A program made the position numbers and the translations under genes. From Corynebacterium halotolerans (lineage in GTDB: Bacteria > Actinomycetota > Actinomycetes > Mycobacteriales > Mycobacteriaceae): a stretch of DNA of 64,000 nucleotides. Below the pieces are notes generated by a model. It was not told where the DNA came from, ran no database searches, and saw only the letters and a list, made by a program, of their open reading frames with translations. The stretch spans positions 1 through 64,000 of the forward strand of contig NZ_JVMD01000026.1 in the NCBI RefSeq assembly GCF_001056295.1. The letters run 5' to 3'. Below, piece by piece: positions 28,669-38,766 of this stretch. Within the stretch, counting starts at the first letter, position 1. The number at the start of each line of letters is the position of its first letter.

Positions 28669-29415
28669 CTACTGGTAGATCTGGCCGGTGTACGGATCCG
28701 TCGCCGAGGAGGTCTCAGCGTCGCCGTTGCCGTCTGCGGTCTTGCCGGCGGTCGACTCGGCCGCCTTGGCGCCCTCGGCCATGCCGTCCTTGCCGCGGTT
28801 GACCGCGCCGGCCTCCGGGACGTACGGCGAGATGGTCACGAACATCTCGATCTTCTCGGTGCCCTTCGGGCCCTCGAACGTGAAGGTCACGTTGCGGTTC
28901 TCGCCGGCGGCGGAGGTCTTCTCGCCGGTCAGGGTCTTCGAGTCGAGGGACGTCGACATGTAGGTGATGCAGGCCTGGTTCGCGGCCGCGGCCTTCGAGT
29001 ACTTCTCCACGGCGCCCGCGTAGTCGGCCACCAGCTGGCAGTCGCGCGGGATGGAGCGGTCGCCCTTCTTGGCGGCCTCGTAGGACTTCGTGGAAGCGAC
29101 CGGGGTCAGCTTCACGTCGCCGACGCCCTCGACGTCGATGGACTTGAGGGTGTACACGACGTCGTTGGCGCGCTCCTGGTTGGTGACGGAGAACTTCAGC
29201 GCCGCGTCGCCCGACTCCGGATCGACGACGATGTGGGCGTCGCGGATGGCGACGCCACCCGGGATCGCGTCCTGCTCGTTCTGCGCGCCGTCGACGGCGG
29301 CGACCTGGTTGGCGGTCTGGGAAACCTGGCCGGCGCCGCAGGCGGCGAGCGCGACGGCGGAAGCGGCGGCGACGGTGGCGAGGGCACCGCGGCGGACAAC
29401 CGACTTGAGGGTCAT
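28669..29415 (-). CDS. lpqE: LpqE-like lipoprotein
   Basis: 248 residues with a lipobox ending VALAAC (Cys26). An Ig-like beta domain follows, with two cysteines (RDCQLVAD, NQACITYM) that could pair. The tail is rich in Ala, Gly, Thr and Ser. Position directly upstream of radA-disA equals Rv3584 (LpqE). Some related mycobacterial lipoproteins are copper-linked, but no clear metal motif is visible here. GGAGG lies ten bases before the ATG. Divergent from carD, sharing a 164-base intergenic region. Confidence 0.75.
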   Translation of the reverse strand: MTLKSVVRRGALATVAAASAVALAACGAGQVSQTANQVAAVDGAQNEQDAIPGGVAIRDAHIVVDPESGDAALKFSVTNQERANDVVYTLKSIDVEGVGDVKLTPVASTKSYEAAKKGDRSIPRDCQLVADYAGAVEKYSKAAAANQACITYMSTSLDSKTLTGEKTSAAGENRNVTFTFEGPKGTEKIEMFVTISPYVPEAGAVNRGKDGMAEGAKAAESTAGKTADGNGDAETSSATDPYTGQIYQ

Positions 29416-29542
29416 GGGTTCGTGTCCTCCATCATCTAGGGCAAGTTGAGGATTGGGGTAAAACGGTTCTGCAGTTGAGAACCCACCTTAGTGTCCTCAA
29501 AGGCTCTTCTCATACTAGCGGTAATTTTCAGGGGGGTCATGA

Positions 29543-29548
29543 TAGGGT
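29543..29548 (+). promoter_or_regulatory. -10 element for carD
   Basis: TAGGGT lies 32 bases before the carD ATG, giving a short leader that contains the AAGGGG ribosome-binding site. In contrast with many neighbours, carD would therefore be a leadered transcript. Confidence 0.5.
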
Positions 29549-29579
29549 GGAGGGCCGTTGAAAGGGGCGTGGACACCAC

Positions 29580-30167
29580 ATGGAATTCAGCGTCGGCGAT
29601 ACCGTCGTCTACCCGCATCACGGGGCCGCGAAGATCGAGCAGATCATCGAGCGCGAGCTGAACGGCGAGACCGTTCAGTACCTGGTCCTCCAGATTCTGC
29701 AGAGTGACCTGAACATTCAGGTTCCGGCGAAGAACGCCGAACTGGTCGGAGTGCGCGACGTCGTCGGCGAAGAGGGCCTGCGCAAGGTCTTCTCCGTCCT
29801 CCGCGAAACCGACGTCGAGGAAGCCGGCAACTGGTCCCGCCGCTACAAGGCCAACCAGGAGCGCCTCGGCTCGGGCGACATCAACAAGGTCGCCGAGGTC
29901 GTCCGCGACCTGTGGCGCCGCGACCAGGACCGCGGCCTGTCCGCCGGCGAGAAGCGCATGCTCAGCAAGGCCCGCCAGGTGCTGGTCGGCGAGCTGTCGC
30001 TGGCCGAGGGCGTCGACGACGAGAAGACCACCGAGCTGTTCTCCCGCATCGAGGCCACCATCGAGCGCCACAAGGCGCTCGCCGACGAGGCCGCGAACTC
30101 CGCGGAACCGAAGTCCGCCAACGGCGATTCCGACGCGGACGCCGTCGACCTCGACGCCGAGGACTAG
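29580..30167 (+). CDS. carD: RNA polymerase-binding transcription factor CarD
   Basis: Binds the polymerase beta lobe and the upstream edge of the bubble to stabilise open complexes, chiefly at rRNA promoters. The 195 residues have the N-terminal Tudor-like RNAP interaction domain ([19 protein letters not shown]) and a helical DNA-binding domain with the bubble-contacting Trp ([19 protein letters not shown]). The acidic C-terminal tail of about 35 residues is longer than in M. tuberculosis CarD (162 residues). ispD follows after 7 bases. Confidence 0.97.
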   Translation: MEFSVGDTVVYPHHGAAKIEQIIERELNGETVQYLVLQILQSDLNIQVPAKNAELVGVRDVVGEEGLRKVFSVLRETDVEEAGNWSRRYKANQERLGSGDINKVAEVVRDLWRRDQDRGLSAGEKRMLSKARQVLVGELSLAEGVDDEKTTELFSRIEATIERHKALADEAANSAEPKSANGDSDADAVDLDAED

Positions 30168-30174
30168 GCCCGCG

Positions 30175-30915
30175 GTGGGAATGCGGGTCACCGCGCTCGT
30201 CGCGGCCGCGGGCCGCGGCACGAGGCTCGGCGAACCCATCCCCAAGGCGTACGTCCAGCTGCGCGGCCGTTCCCTGGTGGAACGCTCCGTAGCGGCCATC
30301 GAACGATCGGAGGCCGTCGACGACATCGCCGTCATCGTCTCCGGCGACATGATGGAGTACGCCCGCGAACTGTTCCGCCGTGCCAGGGCCGCCGGCCGCA
30401 TCCGCTCCGACGTCGACTTCATCGTCGGCGGCGGCGAACGCATCGATTCCGTCTGGGAAGGCATGCGCGCCATGCCCGAAGACGGCGTCGTGCTGGTCCA
30501 CGACGCGGCCCGCGCGCTGACCCCGCCCGGCATGATCGCCCGCGTCGTGCGGTCCGTCATCCGCGGCAACGATGCGGTCATTCCCGTGGTGTCCGTCGCG
30601 GACACCATCAAGGAGGTGGCCGGCGACGTGGTCGTCGGCACCCCCGACCGTTCGACCCTGCGCGCCGTCCAAACGCCGCAGGGTTTCCGGCTGCCTCTGC
30701 TGCGCCGCGCGTACGAAGAGCATTTCGGCCGTCCCGCCGGCGAGGCCGTGCACGCCACCGACGACGCCTCCCTCGTGGAGCGCCTCGGCGTCCCCGTCCA
30801 CGTGGTCCAGGGCGATCCGATGGCCTTCAAGGTGACCACCCCCCTCGACTTGGCCCTGGCGACGCAGATCGCCGGCGAGGCCGAGTCGACCGAGTTCGAG
30901 ATTTCCGGAGAATGA
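30175..30915 (+). CDS. ispD: 2-C-methyl-D-erythritol 4-phosphate cytidylyltransferase
   Basis: Third step of the MEP isoprenoid pathway: MEP plus CTP to CDP-methylerythritol. The 246 residues show the nucleotide-binding [11 protein letters not shown], the Lys in PKAYVQL, and the signature [13 protein letters not shown] 30175 or ATG 30181 may be the start; both lie just after carD. One base separates its stop from ispF, so carD, ispD and ispF form an operon. Confidence 0.95.
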   Translation: MGMRVTALVAAAGRGTRLGEPIPKAYVQLRGRSLVERSVAAIERSEAVDDIAVIVSGDMMEYARELFRRARAAGRIRSDVDFIVGGGERIDSVWEGMRAMPEDGVVLVHDAARALTPPGMIARVVRSVIRGNDAVIPVVSVADTIKEVAGDVVVGTPDRSTLRAVQTPQGFRLPLLRRAYEEHFGRPAGEAVHATDDASLVERLGVPVHVVQGDPMAFKVTTPLDLALATQIAGEAESTEFEISGE

Positions 30916-30916
30916 C

Positions 30917-31417
30917 ATGACCGACGCACCCATCCTCATCCCGCGCGTGGGCATCGCCACCGACGCCCACCAGGTCCAGGAGGGCAAGCCCTGCTGGATG
31001 GCGGGGCTCCTCTTCGAAGGCGAGGACGGGTGCGAGGGGCACTCCGACGGCGACGTCGTCGCCCACGTCATCGTCGACGCGCTGCTGTCCGCGTCGGGCC
31101 TCGGCGACCTCGGCAGCTTCGTTGGGGTGGGGCGCCCGGAATACGACGACGTCTCCGGTGAGCGCCTGCTTCGGGAATGCCGGCAGCTGCTCGAGGACAA
31201 CGGGTTCGTCATCGGCAATGCCGCGGCCCAGATGATCGGCAACCGGCCCAAGATGGGGCCGCGCCGCGAAGAGGCCGAGCGGGTCCTGTCCGGTTACATC
31301 GGAGCCCCCGTCAGCGTCTCTGCGACGACCACGGACCACATGGGTTTCACCGGTCGCGGCGAAGGTGTCGCGGCGGTCGGCACCGCCGTGGTGTGGAAGA
31401 AGCCCGACTCGCAGTAG
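30917..31417 (+). CDS. ispF: 2-C-methyl-D-erythritol 2,4-cyclodiphosphate synthase
   Basis: Cyclises CDP-ME-2-phosphate in the MEP pathway; a trimer with zinc at each interface. The 166 residues carry zinc ligands Asp16 and His18 (ATDAHQV in place of the commoner DVHxF) and His42 in GHSDGDV, plus the C-terminal [16 protein letters not shown] motif. The final residues are charged. Start follows a GGAG site inside the ispD end. Confidence 0.95.
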   Translation: MTDAPILIPRVGIATDAHQVQEGKPCWMAGLLFEGEDGCEGHSDGDVVAHVIVDALLSASGLGDLGSFVGVGRPEYDDVSGERLLRECRQLLEDNGFVIGNAAAQMIGNRPKMGPRREEAERVLSGYIGAPVSVSATTTDHMGFTGRGEGVAAVGTAVVWKKPDSQ

Positions 31418-31467
31418 CTTCGCCGCACCCCGCCGCCGAGGGTGTTTCGCCGGCGCATGGCGGGGCC

Positions 31468-32883
31468 TCACGCCGCCGCCCCGCGCTCGGCGTTGAAACG
31501 CACCCGCCGCTTCCCGTATGACGCGACCGGATGGGCCCATCCCGTGCGGCCCCGCGGATGATCGGTTCTCGGGGTCATGTGCCCGCGCCGTGGATCGGCG
31601 CGGGTGTCGTCGTTGTCGGAGTGGTGCCGCCGGCACAGCAGCGTCAGGTTTTCCAGGTCCGTGTTCCCGCCCAGGGCCCATGCGACGAGATGGTGCGCGT
31701 CGCATGCGTCCGGCGGTCGATTGCATCCCGGGTGCCTGCACGTCCCGTCGAGAAGCTGAAGTGCTATCCGCTGGTCGAGACTCGCCGACCGCCGGGTTCG
31801 CCCGAGCTTCAGCTGCGATTCCACGACCGGGGCATCCGGGTCGATGATGGCGGCGTACATGTCGTCGGAAAGCCCGAGCCGGAGCAAGTCGATCAAACCC
31901 AGCTCGACGCCGGAACCGGCCTTGACCGTCGTCCGCGTGGGATGAATGGGACGCACTTTCGGTGAGTGCCCGGTCGCGGGATCGACGCCGGTCGCCGCCG
32001 CGAGATCCTTGAGGTTCAACGCCGCGACGACCGTGCACATCGGTTTCCCCTTCACCCTCGGGTGCGCCTCATGCGCCGTCCGCAACGCGAGGTCCAGCGC
32101 ATCCGCGTTGCGCTGCATCGGGGTTCGGCCGTCCTCGTGGCTGCCCTTCTTGATCCCGTGCGCGAGCAGCCACGCCTCGAGCAGCGCCACCGTCGCCGCA
32201 TCCAGGTATCCGCTGACCTTCGCGCCGCCGTCGTCGTCCTGCTTGCCGACGGTCAGCCTCCTCTTGCGGTGCGCCGCATTCGGGTCCCGCGGGAATCGTC
32301 TGTTCTGCTCCTTGACGAGCTGCCTGCACAATGCGCCGGCACCGTGTGGTCCGTGGGCGGGGGAGCGGGCGATCACTTCATCCGCCAGATCCGACGCGGA
32401 ACGCTCCGCCCGCTCGTCGAGCGATTCCAGCTCCTTCGCCACATCGGCGATTCCCCGCAAAGTCACGTCGCCGGCGCGCAGCGCGGCGTGGGCGGGGCCC
32501 TTCAGTTCGGGATGGCCCCTCAAGAACGCGCATGCCCGGACCCGCGACATCGCCTCGCGGCGCGGCAACTGCAGTTCTTCCACCAGATAGTCATCGGGGT
32601 GCGTGGTCCCCGTCATCCGGGACAACTGCTCCGCCGCCACGGTCGCGGTGACCTGCGCGTCCACGACGGCGAGCCCCCTGCGCGCGGTTTCCAGCCGTTT
32701 CAGTGCCGGCATCAGCTGCATCAGCTCCGCCGCCGACAGGGGGCGGTATTCGCATGTGCGGGCGATCATGACCAGTGCATCCGTCACGGCGCGCGTCAAT
32801 GCGATGAGCTCCCCGATACTCGTGGTTGGCCTGGTGGCCGGCCCGGTCCTGTCCCTCTGTACTGCACTGAAGCGTTCATTCAT
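31468..32883 (-). CDS. DUF222 / HNH endonuclease (13E12-type)
   Basis: 471 residues: an N-terminal helical DUF222 domain and a C-terminal HNH nuclease with zinc cysteines (GTCRHPGC, LLCRRHH) and the DAHHLVAWALGGNTDLEN catalytic core. Families of this type are numerous in actinobacteria, resemble mycobacterial 13E12 repeats, and often behave like mobile or selfish genes. Here it sits opposite in direction between ispF and cysS, which are adjacent in other corynebacteria, so insertion is likely. No terminal repeats were found. Confidence 0.85.
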   Translation of the reverse strand: MNERFSAVQRDRTGPATRPTTSIGELIALTRAVTDALVMIARTCEYRPLSAAELMQLMPALKRLETARRGLAVVDAQVTATVAAEQLSRMTGTTHPDDYLVEELQLPRREAMSRVRACAFLRGHPELKGPAHAALRAGDVTLRGIADVAKELESLDERAERSASDLADEVIARSPAHGPHGAGALCRQLVKEQNRRFPRDPNAAHRKRRLTVGKQDDDGGAKVSGYLDAATVALLEAWLLAHGIKKGSHEDGRTPMQRNADALDLALRTAHEAHPRVKGKPMCTVVAALNLKDLAAATGVDPATGHSPKVRPIHPTRTTVKAGSGVELGLIDLLRLGLSDDMYAAIIDPDAPVVESQLKLGRTRRSASLDQRIALQLLDGTCRHPGCNRPPDACDAHHLVAWALGGNTDLENLTLLCRRHHSDNDDTRADPRRGHMTPRTDHPRGRTGWAHPVASYGKRRVRFNAERGAAA

Positions 32884-33225
32884 GGCCGCCCGTTCCCCCT
32901 CATGTCATGGCGCGTGCCGGAATCTCCGGCTTCGATCATAGGGGCCATGCGAGTCGAAAACAAGAGCGAACCGAAAGTTAATCGAACGTTCATTCGTGGT
33001 CGAATCGCGTGTTGTTGGCGCGGCCCCTGAGGCAAGTGGGACGGATGTTCGTCGTAAAGCGAATCACTTGCCCCGCGCCGATAGCTGAATCATGCGAAGT
33101 GAACGACCCTCATCGAACGCCCCGTGAACCGCCGGTGAACAAACGGTGTGTCCGGCGGGGAGGGCCCAGGTCATGTGCCGCGCAAGCGTTCGGGAGGCAC
33201 GGACGCGACCGCTACACTCGGGGGC
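32884..33225. other. Gene-free interval between HNH gene and cysS
   Basis: No gene is seen. DNA from 32940 to 33060 is clearly less GC-rich than its surroundings and contains an 8-bp palindrome GAACGTTC (32985-32992), repeated CGAATC words, and a GCTTTACGACG motif on the minus strand at 33050-33060. The cysS promoter is at its right end. Confidence 0.6.
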
Positions 33226-34629
<1,404 letters not shown>

Positions 34630-34766
34630 CGGCAACGGTGGAATCCCCGGTGGAATGACGGCCGGCGACGCGAGCGTCGCAGGCACAACGAGAACAACCG
34701 GAAAAAGAGCCGGGTGGTCCGCGGGACCGCACGGCGACGAACGCGACGAAGGCGAGAGACGAGAAG

Positions 34767-35711
34767 ATGGCGGGCAATTCCCAGCGACGGGGCGCGGTGC
34801 GCAAGACCAACAAGAAGGAAACGGCCGGATCCGGTGGCCAGAAGAGGGGGCTGCGCGGCAAGGGCCCGACCCCCAAGGCCGAGGACCGGGTGTATCACAA
34901 GGCCCACAAGCAGGCGCAGCAGAAACGGCGCCGGGACCAAGGCCGGCATGAAAAGGCGTCCGACGGAACCGAGCTGGTCGTCGGCCGCAATCCGGTCGTG
35001 GAGTGCCTGCACGCCAAGGTGCCGGGCAGCGCTTTGTTCGTGGCGTTGGGCACGGACAATGACGATCGGCTGCAGGAGGCCGTGCGCATCTCCAACGATC
35101 GCGCCATCCCGATCCGCGAGGTGCCCCGCCATGAGCTCGACCGGATGACGGGCAATTCGCTGCACCAGGGCATCGGACTGCAGATCCCGCCGTACAAGTA
35201 TGCGACGGTGGAAGACCTGATGGAGAAGGTCGTGGACTCCGGCGAGCCCGGGTTGATCGTGTGCCTGGACAACATCACCGACCCCCGGAACCTGGGTGCG
35301 GTGATCCGCTCGACGGCCGCGTTCGGCGGGCACGGCGTGGTCATCCCGGAGCGGCGTTCGGCGGCGGTCACGGGCGTCACGTGGCGCACCTCGGCCGGCA
35401 CCGCCGCGCGTCTGCCGGTGGCGCGGGCGACGAACATGGTGAGGTCGTTGAAGCAGTTCCAGAAGGCCGGCTACCAGGTCGTCGGCCTCGATGCGGGCGG
35501 CGAGCACACCCTGGACACGTACGACGGCACGACGCCCACGGTGGTCGTCGTCGGATCCGAGGGCAAGGGGCTGTCGCGTCTGGTCCGGGAAACCTGCGAC
35601 TCGATCATGTCGATCCCGATGGCGGGATGGGTGGAGTCCCTCAACGCCTCGGTCGCGGCGGGCGTGACGCTGAGCGAGTTCGCCCGCCAGCGCCGCGCCG
35701 CGTCCAAATAG
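34767..35711 (+). CDS. rlmB: 23S rRNA (guanosine-2'-O)-methyltransferase (TrmH/SpoU family)
   Basis: SAM-dependent ribose methylation of 23S rRNA. The 314 residues start with a very basic Lys/Arg/Gln-rich extension (1-65) followed by the substrate-binding domain ([12 protein letters not shown]). The SPOUT knot has motif 1 [16 protein letters not shown] (about 166-181), motif 2 [13 protein letters not shown] and motif 3 [18 protein letters not shown]. Downstream of cysS by 137 bases, as in Rv3579c-Rv3580c. The basic extension likely aids rRNA binding. Confidence 0.93.
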   Translation: MAGNSQRRGAVRKTNKKETAGSGGQKRGLRGKGPTPKAEDRVYHKAHKQAQQKRRRDQGRHEKASDGTELVVGRNPVVECLHAKVPGSALFVALGTDNDDRLQEAVRISNDRAIPIREVPRHELDRMTGNSLHQGIGLQIPPYKYATVEDLMEKVVDSGEPGLIVCLDNITDPRNLGAVIRSTAAFGGHGVVIPERRSAAVTGVTWRTSAGTAARLPVARATNMVRSLKQFQKAGYQVVGLDAGGEHTLDTYDGTTPTVVVVGSEGKGLSRLVRETCDSIMSIPMAGWVESLNASVAAGVTLSEFARQRRAASK

Positions 35712-35715
35712 GGGC

Positions 35716-35752
35716 GGCGCAGCGTAGCAGGGGTGGCGCAGCGAAGCAGGGG
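35716..35752 (+). repeat. 19-bp tandem repeat after rlmB
   Basis: GGCGCAGCGTAGCAGGGGT (35716-35734) is followed directly by GGCGCAGCGAAGCAGGGG (35735-35752), one internal mismatch. It occupies the short gap between the convergent rlmB and zinc permease genes. Confidence 0.7.
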
Positions 35753-35782
35753 CACCTCGGCAGGGAGGGGCCCGCGCGCCGG

Positions 35783-36820
35783 TTAGGGGGCAGGGTGCCG
35801 GCCGGTGCAGTCGGAGGCGTCGTCGAGGGGATAGCCGCCGGGGCCGGACGGGCTGGCGGCCGCCGAGCCCGTACCTGAGCCAGCGCCCGAAGCCGAGCCC
35901 GAACCCGCGAGAGCGGCCGCCGCGGCGGCGGGGATGACGCCCTCGCGGGGCGTCGCCCAGCGGCCGGCGGAGACGTCATCGCGGGTGGCGTTGCGGCCCC
36001 GGTACCAGCCGATGAAACGGCAGACGAGGTAGATGCCGAAGGAAATGGCGGTGACGAAAACACTCACCGGCACGCCCGGCGCCAGCGACAGGACGACGCC
36101 GCCGACTGCGGCGACCTCGGCGAAGATCACCGACAGGACCACCGACATCACCGGCGACGCGGTGACGTGCGCCGCGGAGGCGCCGGGGGTGATCACCAGG
36201 GAGATGATCAGCAGCGCCCCGACGATCTGGACGCCCTGGGCGGCGGTGAGGCCGATCAGCACCGCGAACAGCACCGACATCGCGCGGACGTTGATCCCCG
36301 ACGCCGCCGCCAGCACCGGGTCCGCCGACGCGAACAGCAGCGGCCGCCAGAACACCGCCACCACGGCGATCACCAGCGCCGCCACGCCGGCCAGCAACCA
36401 CACCGACGCGCTGGACAATCCCACGATCTGGCCGGTCAGCAGGGCGAACGCCGTCGTCGTCCGGCCGGGGTACAGGTGGATGAACAGCACGGACAGGCCC
36501 ATGCCGAAGCTCAGCACCACGCCTACGATCGTGTCCTGACCGCCGCGCATGCCCAGCAGCGCCAGCACCACCGCCGCCAGCACCGACCCGACGATCGCGC
36601 CGCCGCCGACGCTGAACCCCGTCAGCAGCGCCGCAGCCGCGCCCATCAGGGCCAGCTCGGACGTGCCGTGGACGGTGAAGCTCATCCGGCGCATCACCAC
36701 CAAAGGCGTGACCACGCCGGACACCAGCCCCAGCAGCGCCGCCGCGATCAGCGCGGATTGCACGAACCCCACGTTCAGCAGCGTCTGGGTGTCCGCGACG
36801 AAGGAGTTGAGCCACTCCAT
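35783..36820 (-). CDS. Metal ABC transporter permease (ZnuB/TroC family)
   Basis: 345 residues with about eight or nine membrane helices and the ABC-3 family pattern (VTPLVVMRRMSFTVHGTSE; VGALLIISLVITPGA). The last 60 residues are a Gly/Ser/Ala-rich tail with no clear function. ATG 36820 overlaps the ATPase stop (TGATG). With the ATPase and the His-rich binding protein it makes a complete importer; the binding protein points to zinc, though manganese cannot be excluded. Confidence 0.92.
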   Translation of the reverse strand: MEWLNSFVADTQTLLNVGFVQSALIAAALLGLVSGVVTPLVVMRRMSFTVHGTSELALMGAAAALLTGFSVGGGAIVGSVLAAVVLALLGMRGGQDTIVGVVLSFGMGLSVLFIHLYPGRTTTAFALLTGQIVGLSSASVWLLAGVAALVIAVVAVFWRPLLFASADPVLAAASGINVRAMSVLFAVLIGLTAAQGVQIVGALLIISLVITPGASAAHVTASPVMSVVLSVIFAEVAAVGGVVLSLAPGVPVSVFVTAISFGIYLVCRFIGWYRGRNATRDDVSAGRWATPREGVIPAAAAAALAGSGSASGAGSGTGSAAASPSGPGGYPLDDASDCTGRHPAP

Positions 36821-37521
36821 CAGACCACCACCAGCTTTCCGCCGACCGTCGCCACGGTGATGTCGGTGCGGTACAGGTCGGACAGTGTCTCGGACGTCAT
36901 GATCTCCTCGACGGGCCCGACCCTGTGCCCGTGCGGCGTGATGTAGAGGACGCGGTCGCAGTGGCCGAGGATCGGGTTGATGCCGTGGGTCACGAACACC
37001 ACGGCGGTACCGTGATCGCGGCGGCGCCGGTCGAGCCTGTCCACGGCCGCTCGCTGGGCGGCGGGGTCGAGGCTGAGCAGCGGCTCGTCGCAAAGCAGAA
37101 GCTCCGGATCCCCCACCAGCGCCTGCGCCTGCCGGACCAGCTGCTGCTGGCCGCCGGACAGGGTGCCGACGCGCCGGTCGGCGATGCCCTCCGCGCCGAC
37201 GTCGGCAAGCGCCGCGTCGATGCGCGCGCGCGAGGGGCGGCGCCGGATGATGCCGTGCGCCGCGGCGAGACCCACCAGGTCCCGCACCCGCATGGGCAGT
37301 TCGGGGTCGAACATGCGCTGCTGCGGGATGTAGCCGACCTTGGGCGTCGCCCGGACGGTCCCGGCGGTGAGCCGCCGGGTGCCCAGGGCCGCGCCGATCA
37401 GCGTCGACTTACCCACGCCGTTGGGGCCGAGCACCGCCATGAATTCCCCCGGCCGGACCTCCAGATCGAGATCCGACCACAACGGTGCGACGGCCGCTCC
37501 GGCGAAGGTGAGGGGGTTCAA
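36820..37521 (-). CDS. Metal ABC transporter ATP-binding protein (ZnuC-like)
   Basis: 233 residues: Walker A GPNGVGKST (32-40), Q-loop PQQRMF, signature LSGGQ (121-125), Walker B LLLCDEP (141-147) and switch His in FVTHG. It is directly after the binding-protein gene (stop at 37522) and coupled to the permease start. Powers uptake of the divalent cation across the membrane. Confidence 0.93.
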   Translation of the reverse strand: MNPLTFAGAAVAPLWSDLDLEVRPGEFMAVLGPNGVGKSTLIGAALGTRRLTAGTVRATPKVGYIPQQRMFDPELPMRVRDLVGLAAAHGIIRRRPSRARIDAALADVGAEGIADRRVGTLSGGQQQLVRQAQALVGDPELLLCDEPLLSLDPAAQRAAVDRLDRRRRDHGTAVVFVTHGINPILGHCDRVLYITPHGHRVGPVEEIMTSETLSDLYRTDITVATVGGKLVVV

Positions 37522-38676
37522 CTACTTTTGCTCCAGGTCGTCGAGGATGCGGTCGTACAGGTCGAAGAAGTTCTCGTTCGCGCCCGGCGACTCGTAGACG
37601 TTGACGATGCGCAGGCCCTTCGCCTGGGCGGCCTTCACCAGCCGCTCGGAGACCTGGTTGCGGGTCTGGGGTGCGTCGATCAGGAAATCGAGGTTACCGG
37701 ACTCGACCAGCTTGAGCATCGCCGCGACGTCGGCGGCGGAGGGCTCGGATTCGGCGAGCGTCGAATTGCGGTAGCCCTCGGGGGTCTCGTCGGTGATCTT
37801 GGTGCCGATCAGGATGTCGTCGGCGAGCGGGTGGGTCTGCGCGGTGGCCGCCTTGGGCAGCTTGGCCTTGCGTTCCTCGATCTTGTCGATCCGCTTGACG
37901 ACGTCTTCGTCCGACGCCCCCAGCTTCCAGTGGGCGTTGACCTCGGATGCGAGGGTGTGCGCCAGCGACTTCACGGCTTCGGTGTTGTACCAGATGTGCT
38001 CGTTGACCTCGTGGTCGTGGCCCTCGTGGTCATGGTCGTGATCGTGGCCTTCGTGGCCGTGGTCGTGACCCTCGTGATCGTGGTCGTCGTGGTCGTCGGT
38101 GGCCTTTTCCTCCGACTTCGCGGCGGCCTTGTCATCCGACTTCTCCGCGGCCTTGGCCTCGGACTTCTCGGCGGACTTCGCCTCCGACTTCTCCTCGGAT
38201 TTCTCGGCCGCGCCCTCGGCGCCGTGGTCGTGGCCCTCATGGTCGTGGTCGTCGTGACCCTCCTCGCCGTGGCCGTGGCCGTCGAAGCCGTCGCCTTCCA
38301 TGGCGGTGAGGATGAGCTTCTTCGAATCGCCGGACGCGGCCTGGGTGAGCCAGGCGTCGTAATGGCCGCCGCCGGCGACGAGGACGTCGGCCTGCTCGAC
38401 GGTGGCCATGTCCGCGGCGGTCGGCTGGTAGGAGTGCGGGTCGATGTCGTTGGAGGCGATGATCGGCTGGATCTCGACGTTCTTCGCGTCGCCGACGACG
38501 GCCTGGGCCACGTCGGCCCACACCTTGGTGGACGTCACGATCTTGACTTTGTCGCCGTCGGTTCCGTTGCCCCCGGAGGCCTCGGTGCCGTTGTCGTCAG
38601 AGCAGGCGGCGAGGCCCATGGTCAGGCCCACGGCGGCCATTGCGGCCAGGGCTGTGCGCAGGAAGGGAGTTTTCAT
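37522..38676 (-). CDS. znuA: Zinc-type ABC transporter substrate-binding lipoprotein with His/KSE-rich insert
   Basis: 384 residues with lipobox LAAC (Cys25). Cluster A-1 family blocks include DPHSYQP (His81) and HIWYN (His227). Between them is an unusual loop of nearly 90 residues: seven His at 134-151, an AKSEEKSE-type charged segment (158-193) and twelve His at 196-222. Zinc ZnuA proteins have His/Asp loops, but this bipartite one is long. The loop could scavenge or buffer zinc outside the membrane. First gene of the importer operon and divergent from ipsA. Confidence 0.9.
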   Translation of the reverse strand: MKTPFLRTALAAMAAVGLTMGLAACSDDNGTEASGGNGTDGDKVKIVTSTKVWADVAQAVVGDAKNVEIQPIIASNDIDPHSYQPTAADMATVEQADVLVAGGGHYDAWLTQAASGDSKKLILTAMEGDGFDGHGHGEEGHDDHDHEGHDHGAEGAAEKSEEKSEAKSAEKSEAKAAEKSDDKAAAKSEEKATDDHDDHDHEGHDHGHEGHDHDHDHEGHDHEVNEHIWYNTEAVKSLAHTLASEVNAHWKLGASDEDVVKRIDKIEERKAKLPKAATAQTHPLADDILIGTKITDETPEGYRNSTLAESEPSAADVAAMLKLVESGNLDFLIDAPQTRNQVSERLVKAAQAKGLRIVNVYESPGANENFFDLYDRILDDLEQK

Positions 38677-38766
38677 GGTTTCATCGTATCCCGGAAATGA
38701 AAACGGTTGCCAAGTGGGGTTCGAACGTATTACCGGCGATCCGCGGCATCGGGTAGATTCGGGCGC
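38677..38766. promoter_or_regulatory. Divergent znuA / ipsA promoter region
   Basis: Ninety bases separate the two genes. TAGATT (38755-38760) lies six bases before the ipsA GTG. On the znuA side, GAAATGAAAACGG (38693-38705) resembles half of an AT-rich zinc-repressor (Zur) box, but no complete dyad is seen, so zinc control is only suggested. Confidence 0.4.
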
